NCBI GenBank assembly: GCA_007123105.1
Contig: SKNY01000037.1
Location: 1-38,254, forward strand
Origin: Salinarchaeum sp.
Lineage (GTDB): Archaea; Halobacteriota; Halobacteria; Halobacteriales; SKNY01
Reading direction: 5' to 3'
Length of the DNA: 38,254 nucleotides
Shown: positions 8,402 to 16,784 of the stretch, in pieces
How the letters are laid out: every line of letters begins with the position of its first letter
How positions within the stretch are numbered: the stretch's first letter is position 1
The notes under the pieces: generated by a model
The model's input: the letters and a program-made list of their open reading frames with translations, nothing else
The model's database searches: none
What the model was told of the DNA's origin: nothing
Made by a program: the position numbers and the translations under genes

Positions 8402-9178
8402 TCAGGCCTCCTCGCGGCTGGGGCGATGAAAGGGTGCGAGTATCGACTCGGGTTCGCCGTGGTTCGAGACGAGCGTGACGACGTCGTCAGCACGAACCAC
8501 GGTATCGCCCCGTGGGGTGAGTACCCGGCCCTCCCGTTCGATCGCTACTACCAGGAGGTCGGTATCCAGAATCCCCTGGTCCACGGCATCGGCAAGCGAG
8601 AGATCAACGAGGGGGGCGTCCTGGGTGACGGTCACTTCGAACAGATCCACGCCGCTAGCGAGATGGAGGGAATCCGCCGGTGACCAGTTGGGTCCGGATT
8701 CATCGGGTCCGTACTCGCCAAACGGCTCGAACAGCTCGTTTTGAAGGAGACTTTTTTCCTCGACGGTGATCCCCATCTCCGTGAGAGAGCGCATGATGCG
8801 TCTGAATTCGTCGGTCGTCTCGCCGACCGCGATGAGGTGAAGATTTCGGGTTCCGCTGATCAGCTCCCTGACGTTCACCACACCCGACACCGTTCTCGCC
8901 TCCTGCGATAGGGCCTCGAGTTCCGATGATGGGACCGTACAGACGTAAAGATACGTTTGTTTGTGATCGGCGCGTTCGAAGTCGATACTGGCGTGATAGC
9001 CCCGGATGATGTCGAGGTCGCACAGCTGCTTGATGCGATTGCGGATCGTCGCGGCGGAGACGTTGACCTCGTCTGCAATCTCCCGGGCCGTCGTATCCCG
9101 GGCGTTCCCCATGAGGGCATGAATCACCCGTCGGTCAATGTCGTCGATCCGGTAATCTGCCGATGCAGGATCGGGCAT
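8402..9178 (-). CDS. Lrp/AsnC-type regulator fused to a TrkA-C (RCK_C) domain
   Basis: The protein is 258 residues from the ATG at 9178. Residues 8-60 form an AsnC-type winged helix (IDDIDRRVIHALMGNARDTT, then NVSAATIRNRIKQL). Residues about 65-140 form an Lrp-like sensory segment (YHASIDFERADHKQTYLYV, then GTRNLHLIAVGETTDEF). Residues about 175-250 form a TrkA-C domain (GVDLFEVTVTQDAPLVDLSL through GDTVVRADDVVTLV). It presumably controls transcription of the Trk genes behind it in response to a ligand bound by the RCK_C part. The frame stays open for 44 codons upstream, but that extension runs through the TATA-like region and lacks domain similarity, so I prefer 9178. Confidence 0.9.
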   Translation of the reverse strand: MPDPASADYRIDDIDRRVIHALMGNARDTTAREIADEVNVSAATIRNRIKQLCDLDIIRGYHASIDFERADHKQTYLYVCTVPSSELEALSQEARTVSGVVNVRELISGTRNLHLIAVGETTDEFRRIMRSLTEMGITVEEKSLLQNELFEPFGEYGPDESGPNWSPADSLHLASGVDLFEVTVTQDAPLVDLSLADAVDQGILDTDLLVVAIEREGRVLTPRGDTVVRADDVVTLVSNHGEPESILAPFHRPSREEA

Positions 9179-9210
9179 GAGCTTGTCCGGCTCACTATTT
9201 TCGCTACCGA

Positions 9211-9217
9211 ATAATAA
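9211..9217 (-). promoter_or_regulatory. TATA-like box of the Lrp-RCK_C gene
   Basis: On the minus strand the sequence TTATTAT lies 33-39 bases before the ATG at 9178, in an otherwise GC-rich surrounding. This fits a haloarchaeal promoter with a very short leader. Confidence 0.45.
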
Positions 9218-9966
9218 GGGTTCTTCATTCAGGTTACGAAAATATACGAGGATGATATTTTTGTGGCAGAATCGCCAGCAGTCGCAACCGATCGTCCAGA
9301 CCGGCGGCATAACACGGTCAGTCCGCTAAGTTGATTGATATCGTGACCGACAGCGATCCGAGCGGATCAGACGCCCAATGCGTTCGACCGGCAGGCGTCC
9401 GCGTTCGTGTTCGGTCCGAGCAGGCCACCCTGCGTAGAGCCGAGGAACGGACGCGTTCGTCTCCGGATCGATTCCCTTCGATCCGTCGGTCGGATCGAAC
9501 CCATCGATGGGTGGGGCTGGCGGGGCATCACGCGGATCCGCGCTCGCCATGCGAAGGTGGTCCCATCCCACCATCCCAGTCCCGAGTCCCTCTTGGCATC
9601 GGCTACCCCCGAGCAGCGGTATACAAGCAGCCATCGCATCACCAAGGGAACGATATCGGCTCGTCTCATCGATGAGTTGGCGGCCGAACTCGAGACGTCT
9701 CTCGATGCCGAGCATCTCCGACCGAAATGGAGCCGTGGCGGACTGCTACCTGAGCACAACGGCATGCCGAGGCGACCGCACTCGACGGTTGAGAGGTCGT
9801 CTCATGGCGGGAGGACTGGAACACAACTCGGGGCGCCGATTGCGATAGACCGACGCAATAGGACCCACTCCATCGATCGACAGCACCACGGCAACCACGA
9901 CTCCTCGAACGCTCCACCGGTGTGTCGTGTAGGAAGGTTCACACTCCCGGAGGCCAAATCAATCGT
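9218..9966. other. Gene-poor stretch
   Basis: Open frames exist on both strands, but their products are rich in Arg, Ser and Pro with no motif, which is the usual look of non-coding frames in GC-rich DNA. I see no RNA gene, repeat or IS end. Confidence 0.5.
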
Positions 9967-10164
9967 GTGAATCTCGTTGATGGGCTCTTCCACCTGCTTG
10001 CTGTGCTTCCAGAGGGCATCTTTGTATTGCTTGTTGCGGTCGTGATCGTGGAGGAATTCATGCTATTCGGCATCAACGGCATCGGGGTCATCGTGGCGCT
10101 GCTCATCTGGTCCGTCTTTTCCGTCCTTTATTTGGAAGGACTGAACCGCGAGGAACATCCGTAG
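9967..10164 (+). CDS. Small membrane protein, two predicted helices
   Basis: This 65-residue frame starts at a GTG (9967). Two long hydrophobic segments (LLAVLPEGIFVLLVAVVIV and GIGVIVALLIWSVFSVLYL) are separated by a short loop and followed by a polar tail, the pattern of a hairpin membrane protein. A GGAGG sequence lies about 13 bases before the GTG. In-frame codons reach back to 9922 but add polar residues of no clear value. I recognise no family. Its integrity inside a decayed neighbourhood suggests it may still be functional, but a fragment of a larger membrane protein is possible. Confidence 0.5.
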   Translation: MNLVDGLFHLLAVLPEGIFVLLVAVVIVEEFMLFGINGIGVIVALLIWSVFSVLYLEGLNREEHP

Positions 10165-11661
10165 AGGTGCCGTGATGCAGCCAGGCGACGCCTGCGCACG
10201 AATGACAGCCCCGAACGGGTTGATCGATTGACACTCGCGATTCCGTTCGAAGTGAATGGTGGATTGATCTTGGGCTCGCACAGGGCGGACCGGGGAAGCC
10301 AGTCGCAACACTGGTGTATTGGGCACTACTCGACGTACCACCGAAATGACCGGCGAATTCGGCATCACCGCGACCCTGCCAGATCAACGTGACCATCCCC
10401 GAATGAGGGTTCCCGTACGGGTGATGGTGGTTCGACGGCAGCTATCCCTGAAACCGGCTCAGCGCAACCGATTGCTGCTGTCCGAGGACCGGACGGTGCC
10501 CCACTGCACCATCCACAACCCCGCCGTGATTCTCACACCACTGAGGCCCCGACCTGGCCCGCCGGAACGCGACCCTGTTACTGGATGCGGCCATCGGTGA
10601 GGGCTTTGAGCTTCTGCAGCCGGTGGCCGAGACAAATCACGGTCGGCCGCCGTATTGAGGCGCCTTATCGGTGGTACGTCGACAAGCTGTTCGTGCGGCC
10701 GTTCGACCGTTACTCCACCGAACAGAACGGTGCACATCACCACCGGTAAGTTCCCGCACTGCCCCGACGAACGAGCGTCAGAACGGATCAAGGACGGCAT
10801 TCGTGCCATGGACACCCCGGTGGCTGCGGGTGCGGTCACAGATGACGCACAAACGACGACGAAGTTGCGCGGAAGCACTTGGAGCGTTGGCAGTTGGCGG
10901 GTTCGTACGACGACACACGGGAACAAACCGTAGCGATTAGCCGAGTCCCTGAGCACTGAACGCACCGCGAGACTCCTTCCAAACGTTCGGGTGAAGCGCT
11001 CGCGACGCGCGTTGCGGGAATGTAAGCGGAGATCCGCGTGTATCGGGAGACGTACGACGTTGCCGGCATTCACACCCTGCTCCCGATCAACGTGGCCCTT
11101 TCAGGCGATGCTGCCCGCGTCAACGTCCCCGGTCGTCTTCATGCACAACGTATCCACGGTCTCTACCACCTGGGTAACCAGGTCCGGCTGATCCCTCCGA
11201 TGACGCGGCTGCGAACGCTCCACGCTGGCGTCGGGGGCGGCGACGGCGGTATGGGTGTTCGTTCACCCGATCCCGAGCACGGCAATCCTCGTCATTTTCC
11301 CGCAAACGTATCATCTAAATTGGACGTGTTTGCTTCCCATACCATGTTGATGCAGAAGGGTGTGGCACGGTAATCGACCGTTGAGCACGAGCATGGACTC
11401 CGACGACAGGTTGGATTACTACTTGTCGACGATTGAGAGAAACCCTCAAATCAGTGTAGGGATCGGCCTGGCCGAGTCGATATGGCATGTTGAGCGCCCG
11501 CTCATCGTTTGACTACCTCCCACGGTGTTTCCAGCCGTGTCGGCCCCGTTTCCGTCGTGGTGGAATGTGCGCTGGCCGAGGCAGACGACGCTTCCGGGAA
11601 CTGATGTCAGGTGACGCGATGTCGGCGGAGACCATTGCGGCAGGAGAGGAGCGGACGTCAT
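10165..11661. other. Decayed, gene-poor stretch
   Basis: Several frames of 60-200 codons overlap on both strands, none with a recognisable domain. A 39-codon ATG frame at 11393-11512 has a plausible composition (MDSDDRLDYYLSTIERNPQ), but nothing else supports it. The region is best described as broken coding sequence of unknown origin. Confidence 0.5.
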
Positions 11662-11915
11662 CGATCGGGTCTTATCGACACGTTCGCACTCGTCAAGCGC
11701 CATGCGGCTGAACCGTCGACGAAGTGATCGAAGCTGACGACTCAGCGGCGTGCGTGCCGTCGATCACCGTCGTCGAGATGACCTCGGCGTTCCAACGAAA
11801 GCACAACCGGGGAGCGTGTTCGACGGAGACGATGTACGAACTGGTGAGCGCGTTGTTCGGCGACCCGCTGATCGAATTCGTGGTGAATCCGATGGACGAG
11901 ACACTGTTCGAGTGA
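11662..11915 (+). pseudogene. Probable PIN-domain (VapC-like) toxin remnant with a frameshift
   Basis: Two frames join into one PIN-like sequence: first GLIDTFALVKRHAAEPSTK, then, one base out of phase at about 11721-11724, IEADD...CVPSITVVEMTSAFQ, and finally FGDPLIEFVVNPMDETLFE. The first part gives the early Asp and the second the conserved (V/P)S-x-T-x-x-E segment of PIN nucleases. Inserting a single base into the AAGTG run restores one reading frame. The frame ends in TGA at 11913-11915, and the third acidic region beyond is not intact. No antitoxin gene was found beside it. The family assignment rests on short motifs and is only moderately secure. Confidence 0.45.
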
Positions 11916-12414
11916 GGCATCGCTGATGACCTTCGTACCCTCCTGCTCGCTGTAGCCGCACGCGTTCTCGTTCGAGCAGTTCCAGGCGCTCGAGCACGGA
12001 ACGTGGACGGCCATCCGTCACATCCATCCCGTCGTTGTCGTCGACCATGGGAGATCGCGAGGGGGGCACAGCTACGTGAGCAGCGGATCGTTCCGTCAGT
12101 CGATGTTGACGGCGCGACGGACGGTGCATTGCCGCGACGAACATTGGTACCCATTGGGATAAATGGGGTGGGAAATCTGTGTTTACCACCCATATACGCC
12201 AAGCAGATGTCGCCGGTTCATGATCCAAAGACGATGGTCTAACGATTTAATCGTAGCCGCCCAGCGAACGATAGCGATCAACTGGTTCGATGAGCTGCAC
12301 CGACCACATTGATCCTCTGTGTCGATCATAGCGGTTCTGACAATAGGACAAATCGTTGTATTTCGGGAGGGATCTTGGTCCATACCCGAGGATCATAATC
12401 GGGCCAGTTCGTCG
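11916..12414. other. Gene-poor stretch
   Basis: The first hundred bases may hold scrambled C-terminal codons of the PIN-like remnant (for example FEQFQALEHG in another frame). The rest has no supported gene, repeat or RNA. Confidence 0.45.
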
Positions 12415-12900
12415 CTACCGCGAGCTCAGGTAGGACCGAGTAGCCGAATGGAGAGCAAGGAGAATTAGTGCAGCTCCGAGCATGCCATAGACGAGCTGGA
12501 GTACGTGATACATCTGGAGCAACAGTACCTGGGTGAGGATCCATCCTACCAGGGCAGCGCCGAGATTAGCCGCGGGGGATCGAATCCAGAGACTGCCCAG
12601 AACGGGGGGCGTCATCAGGAGTGCGATTTCGTACTACGGGGGTGCAACTCACCATGTTGTTTGTCGCTTCCACTGCGCCCGAATCCCGGTCCGGTCCGGT
12701 CCGGTCCGGTCACCAATCAACGCAGTCAGCGTCAGGCCGGCAATGGCAGGGCCCAGTAGCATCGCACCGAACCCCAGTAATAGCTGCCACCATGCGGGGC
12801 AACCATTGTCAACGGTCCCCGTTGTCTGCAGAGCAACTGCAATATGCCCCTACGAAAAGCGAACAGTCAGGAGCAAGAAGGCCAGTATCTTATGGCTGGA
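12415..12900 (-). pseudogene. Broken CPBP (CAAX-protease-like) membrane protein gene
   Basis: On the minus strand a frame reads KILAFLLLTVRFS, stop, GHIAVALQTTGTVD, then WWQLLLGFGAMLLGPAIAG and LTLTALIGDRTG. This matches the N-terminal half of CPBP-family intramembrane proteases (a first helix, an SWGHIAV-like segment, then a GFGPLLGP-like helix). The stop is a TAG at 12850-12852, where the family has Trp (TGG). The frame later ends at 12650-12652. A second frame (12415-12615) encodes two further hydrophobic helices (AALVGWILTQVLLLQMYHVL, then QLVYGMLGAALILLAL) that could be the C-terminus of the same gene. The EExxxR and HxxxN active-site motifs are missing, so an internal deletion is also likely. 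A CCGGT repeat lies inside the gene. Confidence 0.5.
12686..12710. repeat. Pentanucleotide tandem repeat, CCGGT x5
   Basis: Five uninterrupted copies of CCGGT. Each unit added or lost would change the reading frame of the protease-like gene that crosses it on the minus strand, where it encodes an RTGPDRTG-type linker. Confidence 0.95.
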
Positions 12901-12949
12901 TAACAGTTGCCGAGATTCGTTTCATCGACTAATACTCCGTTTCTTTGGG

Positions 12950-13543
12950 TCATTTTGGGCGTTCGCGTACTCCCTCTATATCGCGTTCCTGCTTACGTAT
13001 CTCATATGGGAGCAGCAAGAATTGAACGAGATTCCAGTATCCGAACAGGAGTGCTAGTAGAGCGATCCACGCGAGGCTCAGTTCGGGGAGCGTGAGGAGA
13101 TCGGACGTCGAATCCAATGGTCTCGTGGCGTGCCAGGCCACCAGTGGAGCCACGAAGACCAGCATGAATGCAATCCAGCTGGCGATCCGGGACGATTGCA
13201 AGAGGAGCGAATCCCATTCGGACGGTGTCGCGTTTTCGTAGGTTTGGAGCGCGTCGTTTGTGGATCGAGTAACGACTACCACCGCAGCAGCGAGCACGAC
13301 GAACGCGACGGTCGTGACGACTTCCGGAAGAAACGGCTCTCGAAGAAGCGACAGGACGAGTACCGTCGAGAAGTACGCGATGATAAGTTGTGCGCCGCGA
13401 ACGGACATTGCTTCCATCTCTTGGCGATACACATCGTATTCTTCCCAACCGGATTCGAGATAGTAAATCGTGCCAAGAAAGACAAGCCCAATCATGGTCG
13501 CGGAAATGGTGGCGAGGAGCCGCCAGAATTCGGGATCAATCAT
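12950..13543 (-). CDS. Integral membrane protein of unknown function
   Basis: This 197-residue protein starts MIDPEFWRLLATISATMIGL. It shows about five hydrophobic segments: residues 8-27, 53-72, 76-95, about 118-140 and about 155-178. It ends with a highly charged cytoplasmic tail (EIRKQERDIEGVRERPK). The opening pattern, short acidic N-terminus then ATISATMIGLVFLG, is found in a group of uncharacterised prokaryotic membrane proteins. No catalytic motif is visible. It is intact although it lies between two decayed genes. Confidence 0.75.
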   Translation of the reverse strand: MIDPEFWRLLATISATMIGLVFLGTIYYLESGWEEYDVYRQEMEAMSVRGAQLIIAYFSTVLVLSLLREPFLPEVVTTVAFVVLAAAVVVVTRSTNDALQTYENATPSEWDSLLLQSSRIASWIAFMLVFVAPLVAWHATRPLDSTSDLLTLPELSLAWIALLALLFGYWNLVQFLLLPYEIRKQERDIEGVRERPK

Positions 13544-14050
13544 TGTCCGTCGCGTCCCAATACGTCTCCTTCGGAGAAAATAACGGGGGTCATCCTGTTA
13601 CCCTGAGCGCGCCCGTTATCGGGGTATATGCATCGATCAGTACCGGGAAAGTGAGTCGATTTCATCCGTCAACCCTTTCACGTTGTTACGTTCCCAGCAG
13701 CGAAAGATGCTGTGGCGTAATCCTCATCGATTGCTCATTATCTCGTCAGTGATGGGCTGTCACGAATGAGTAGTGCCCCAACGTAGAGGATAGAGAGATT
13801 CCGTCAATCGGTGCCCCCTGTTGGAAGATTTCATTTGGTCCCTACTTACATGAGTATGTCGGCACCGTTTGTCAAGAGGTGCGACCAGGGATCAACCGGC
13901 CCAGCATTGACTGTCACGGTGTCGGAAGTGCCGATGTCCATTCCATCGGATGCTAACATCTTCAATAGCATTCATACTGGGCTTAGCAAGGACCAGAAGG
14001 AGTAATCAACACCGCCCGGAGAACAGGTGGGCGACATCAAGATAACAGTT
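13544..14050. other. No supported gene
   Basis: About 500 bases with only short, overlapping frames. I see no RNA gene or IS end. Confidence 0.5.
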
Positions 14051-14275
14051 CTACTCCGGTAGCAAAGGACCCCGTTTGAGGAGTGGTTTGAAACTATGGA
14101 TGACGCCAAATAACGCGATGATCGCCGCACCAATCACCAATAAAGACCCGCTATCTGGAAACAGCGCGACATCGACAACGGTTAGTTGCAATCCGAACAG
14201 GACGATGGCAATGCCCTGTAAGCCTGATTCGGTACGTTGGTGACCCATATGGACGATAAATCGGTTTTTGTTCAT
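14051..14275 (-). CDS. Small two-helix membrane protein
   Basis: The start at 14275 gives a 74-residue protein with helices at IAIVLFGLQLTVVDVALF and LLVIGAAIIALFGVIHSF, ending in a basic tail. A GTATAG element on the minus strand at about 14299-14304 lies 24-30 bases before this ATG, fitting a leaderless promoter and supporting the start. The frame continues upstream to a GTG at 14464, but that extension runs through the IS200-like 3' end (TPRPRWVGELALVGF) and is an artefact. Its function is unknown. Confidence 0.55.
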   Translation of the reverse strand: MNKNRFIVHMGHQRTESGLQGIAIVLFGLQLTVVDVALFPDSGSLLVIGAAIIALFGVIHSFKPLLKRGPLLPE

Positions 14276-14404
14276 ATAATGGGTGGATCTGTTTGGAACT
14301 ATACCGAACGCTGGCCATGTAGCAAACCATAATACGCCGACGAGGCTCAACAAGATATCTTCAATTATTTGCCAGTGCAGAAATAACGACTTCGGGTTGT
14401 TTGT

Positions 14405-14460
14405 TCTAAAACCTACGAGGGCGAGTTCCCCGACCCACCGTGGGCGGGGGGTGAAGCGCG
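14405..14460 (-). mobile_element. Likely 3' end region of an IS200/IS605-type element
   Basis: Directly after the tnpA stop the minus strand has a GC-rich segment with a small perfect hairpin (CCCAC, one base, GTGGG) within CCCCCCGCCCACGGTGGG. Such hairpins near an end are what the single-strand transposases of this family recognise. The exact element end was not determined. Confidence 0.4.
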
Positions 14461-14709
14461 TCACTCCGGCGCGTGTTCTGTCTCTTCGATATACCGTTCA
14501 ACCACTTCCTCCGAATCCGCCTCTGTCGTCCCCACGTAGTATCCGACTTTCCAGAACCCACCGCCCCAAAAATACGACTCTCGAACCTCGGGATACCGTT
14601 CCAGCAAGTGCTTGCCAGAGTACGACTTGAATTGCCGAGCGATATCAGCCGGACTGTACTTCGGGGCTATTTGGACGAACTGGTGAACGTGGTCATCTGC
14701 AATCTCCAA
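14461..14709 (-). pseudogene. tnpA: 5'-truncated IS200/IS605 TnpA (HUH transposase)
   Basis: The 82 residues correspond to the C-terminal two-thirds of TnpA. They include the HUH motif (DHVHQF), the segment YSPADIARQFKSYSGKHLL, the SYFWGGGFWKVGYYVG block, and the helix with the catalytic tyrosine (VVERYIEETEH). About 50 N-terminal residues of a normal 130-140-residue TnpA are missing. The apparent start is a TTG at the breakpoint. The break falls exactly where the stop codon of the upstream regulator gene begins (14710), so the junction fused the end of that gene to the IS remnant. It should be inactive without its N-terminus. Confidence 0.8.
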
Positions 14710-15597
14710 TCAGGATATGAGTGTTACCGAATCGGAACCTTCGATCTTGAGGTTGAGCGTTTGGTCGCCCAGTGTAATTTCGACATTTGCGACGAATGGA
14801 TCCTCGTCAAGGACTTCTGTCGCAATTACATCCGATGTCAAGTACTCGAAAAATTCCCATAGCGGGGTGTCCAATAACGGAAGATCATACCTCCAGCACC
14901 AATAGATTACGGAAGGGTGGAACGCAACCGCCATTTCAATTGGTAGAGTGATGATATAGTTACATTCTCGGCAACGATTAACAGATATGTAGAGAGATTT
15001 TCCGTTTTGCTCATACACGTCAACATCTTTGTCGATAAGGCCGAAACACTCCGGACAAACACGCCCACGTAGTTGAAGGAACATGCTCCAAATTCGATAG
15101 CCATAACTGTCGATAATCTCTTCGGCTGTTCGTCCCCTCGATTGACTCTTCGGAATGAAATCGGTGACAAGAATCGCATCGCATGACGTGCATCTGATAC
15201 GGAACAGTTCTGTCTCAACTGTCGCAACAAGTGCGGGTTCGTCACAAAATATACAACTCCCAGGCACTTCAGTGTCATCGAACGGTACAACACTTTCGTA
15301 TAGGCCTGAGAGAATAACACGGGTGATCTTGTTCCCGCTGTAGGTCAGTCGATACCCATCGGACGTTTCCGTGATGAATTGGTCGATCAGCTGATTCAGG
15401 TGATACGAAAATTGGGAAGTGCTATCAATATCAACTTCCTTATACAATTCTGAAAAAGACATCGTTTGCCGCGGCTTTTGATGCTCTCGTTCGGCCGTAT
15501 CAAGTGCAAGTAATATCTGCAATCGATGTGCATGCCCTAGCGAACTAATGGCTTCAACCACGTCCTGATCAATTTGAGTGCTGTGGTCAACCCTCAT
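14710..15597 (-). CDS. Winged-helix regulator with two zinc-ribbon motifs (ArsR-like)
   Basis: This 295-residue protein begins with a winged helix-turn-helix (residues about 10-90: SSLGHAHRLQILLALD, then SFSELYKEVDID, then QFSYHLNQLIDQF). Four cysteine pairs follow: CIFC, CTSC, CPEC and CREC, consistent with two zinc ribbons between residues about 105 and 205. The C-terminal third is acidic with no known motif. This is a common haloarchaeal layout of ArsR-like N-terminus plus a domain of unknown function. It is divergent from the ABC exporter genes, separated by 269 bases rich in dyads, so it probably controls them and itself. Its last codons abut an IS200-type remnant, so the original C-terminus may have been a little different. 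Confidence 0.82.
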   Translation of the reverse strand: MRVDHSTQIDQDVVEAISSLGHAHRLQILLALDTAEREHQKPRQTMSFSELYKEVDIDSTSQFSYHLNQLIDQFITETSDGYRLTYSGNKITRVILSGLYESVVPFDDTEVPGSCIFCDEPALVATVETELFRIRCTSCDAILVTDFIPKSQSRGRTAEEIIDSYGYRIWSMFLQLRGRVCPECFGLIDKDVDVYEQNGKSLYISVNRCRECNYIITLPIEMAVAFHPSVIYWCWRYDLPLLDTPLWEFFEYLTSDVIATEVLDEDPFVANVEITLGDQTLNLKIEGSDSVTLIS

Positions 15598-15609
15598 GTT
15601 CAGTAGTAC

Positions 15610-15634
15610 CTCTTACTGAGCACGAGTGTAAGAG
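15610..15634. promoter_or_regulatory. Inverted repeat near the regulator start
   Basis: CTCTTAC and GTAAGAG are perfect 7-base arms with an 11-base spacer, 13-37 bases before the regulator ATG on the minus strand. The position fits an operator overlapping the core promoter (autoregulation). Confidence 0.5.
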
Positions 15635-15730
15635 TATTATCTGAGCGAAATCAAATAACGAGGGATGTCACTGCACAGTTAGATCACTGATCCTCCGACG
15701 TTCCCAAGCTCTTCAGACACTCTAAAATTG

Positions 15731-15746
15731 CTCAAAGATATTTGAG
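15731..15746. promoter_or_regulatory. Inverted repeat in the divergent intergenic region
   Basis: CTCAAA, spacer GATA, TTTGAG: perfect 6-base arms midway between the regulator and the ABC operon. This is a candidate operator. Confidence 0.45.
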
Positions 15747-15764
15747 TAGAGTAGTTGTCAACAT

Positions 15765-15811
15765 GTGAGTTAGATGATAATAGTTATCCGATGATAACGC
15801 ATTCGACTCAC
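15765..15811. promoter_or_regulatory. Nested dyads upstream of the ABC operon
   Basis: The outer arms GTGAGT (15765-15770) and ACTCAC (15806-15811) enclose the inner dyad GATAA-TAG-TTATC (15776-15788). They lie 56-102 bases before the ATPase start. This is a candidate binding site for the divergent regulator. Confidence 0.45.
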
Positions 15812-15866
15812 AAGGCAATGATTCGAACACCCGTCCGAAGGAGCATTTAGAGGTTGAAAAGGCATT

Positions 15867-16784
15867 ATGCCAGCAATTGAAATCAATAATCTGACAAAGC
15901 AGTTCGGTGACGTCGTTGCCGTCAACGGCCTCGATTTACAAATTGAAGAGGGGGAAATCTTTGGGTTTCTTGGCCCGAACGGAGCCGGAAAATCCACAAC
16001 CATCGACATCGTCCTCGATTTTATCCGACCGACATCGGGGACCGTCTCCGTTTTCGGTCATGACGCCCAGCAAGAAAGTCTGACCGTTCGGCAACGCACT
16101 GGTGTGTTACCGGACGCGTATCACGTCTATGACCGCCTGACCGGCAAACAACATCTGAAATTTGCCATCGATATCAAGGGGACCGACGATGACCCCATGG
16201 CGGTGTTAGAACGAGTCGGCATTGCCGAGGCAGCCGATCGCAAGGCAGGTGGGTATTCGAAAGGGATGAAGCAACGCCTGGTTATGGGCATCGCGCTCCT
16301 CGGCGATCCGGACCTACTGATTTTGGACGAGCCCTCGACGGGGCTCGACCCCAACGGTGCCAGGGAGATGCGGGAAATCATCCAGGCGGAGAACGAACGT
16401 GGCGCAACGGTATTCTTTTCGAGTCATGTCATGGAACAGGTCGAGGCCGTTTGCGACCGGGTCGGGATTATCAATCGCGGTGAACTCGTCACAGTCGATT
16501 CCGTCCAAGGACTCCGGTCAGCGACCGAAGTGGGCGAAACCCTGTATGTTCACGTCACGGATTTCGCCGAAACGGATCTTGACAACGTACTGGATATTGA
16601 GGGAGTAACCAGTGCGGTTCTCGACGACGGGCGATTGCGCGTGATGATTGGTGAACGCCCCAAATTCCGTGTACTTCAGGACATCGACGAAATTGCCCCA
16701 ATCGAGGATTTCACCGTCGTCACCTCCTCATTAAGCGATCTGTTCCTGCATTATACCAACGAACAACAGGAGGTCAGACAATGA
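15867..16784 (+). CDS. ABC transporter ATP-binding protein
   Basis: This 305-residue subunit has all NTPase motifs in order: Walker A GPNGAGKST (about residue 37), a Q-loop region, the signature YSKGMKQRL, Walker B LLILDEPSTGLDP and the H-loop FFSSHVMEQ. The C-terminal extension of about 80 residues is usual for ATPases that work with ABC-2-type membrane subunits (NatA/CcmA-like class). It would power export or membrane remodelling by the permease encoded next, whose ATG overlaps this stop codon (ATGA, 16781-16784). The substrate is unknown. The regulator gene is divergent. Confidence 0.93.
   Translation: MPAIEINNLTKQFGDVVAVNGLDLQIEEGEIFGFLGPNGAGKSTTIDIVLDFIRPTSGTVSVFGHDAQQESLTVRQRTGVLPDAYHVYDRLTGKQHLKFAIDIKGTDDDPMAVLERVGIAEAADRKAGGYSKGMKQRLVMGIALLGDPDLLILDEPSTGLDPNGAREMREIIQAENERGATVFFSSHVMEQVEAVCDRVGIINRGELVTVDSVQGLRSATEVGETLYVHVTDFAETDLDNVLDIEGVTSAVLDDGRLRVMIGERPKFRVLQDIDEIAPIEDFTVVTSSLSDLFLHYTNEQQEVRQ

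Noticed and set aside
10459-11073. Minus-strand 204-codon frame
   Set aside because: No recognisable domain and an atypical composition with little acidity for a haloarchaeal protein.
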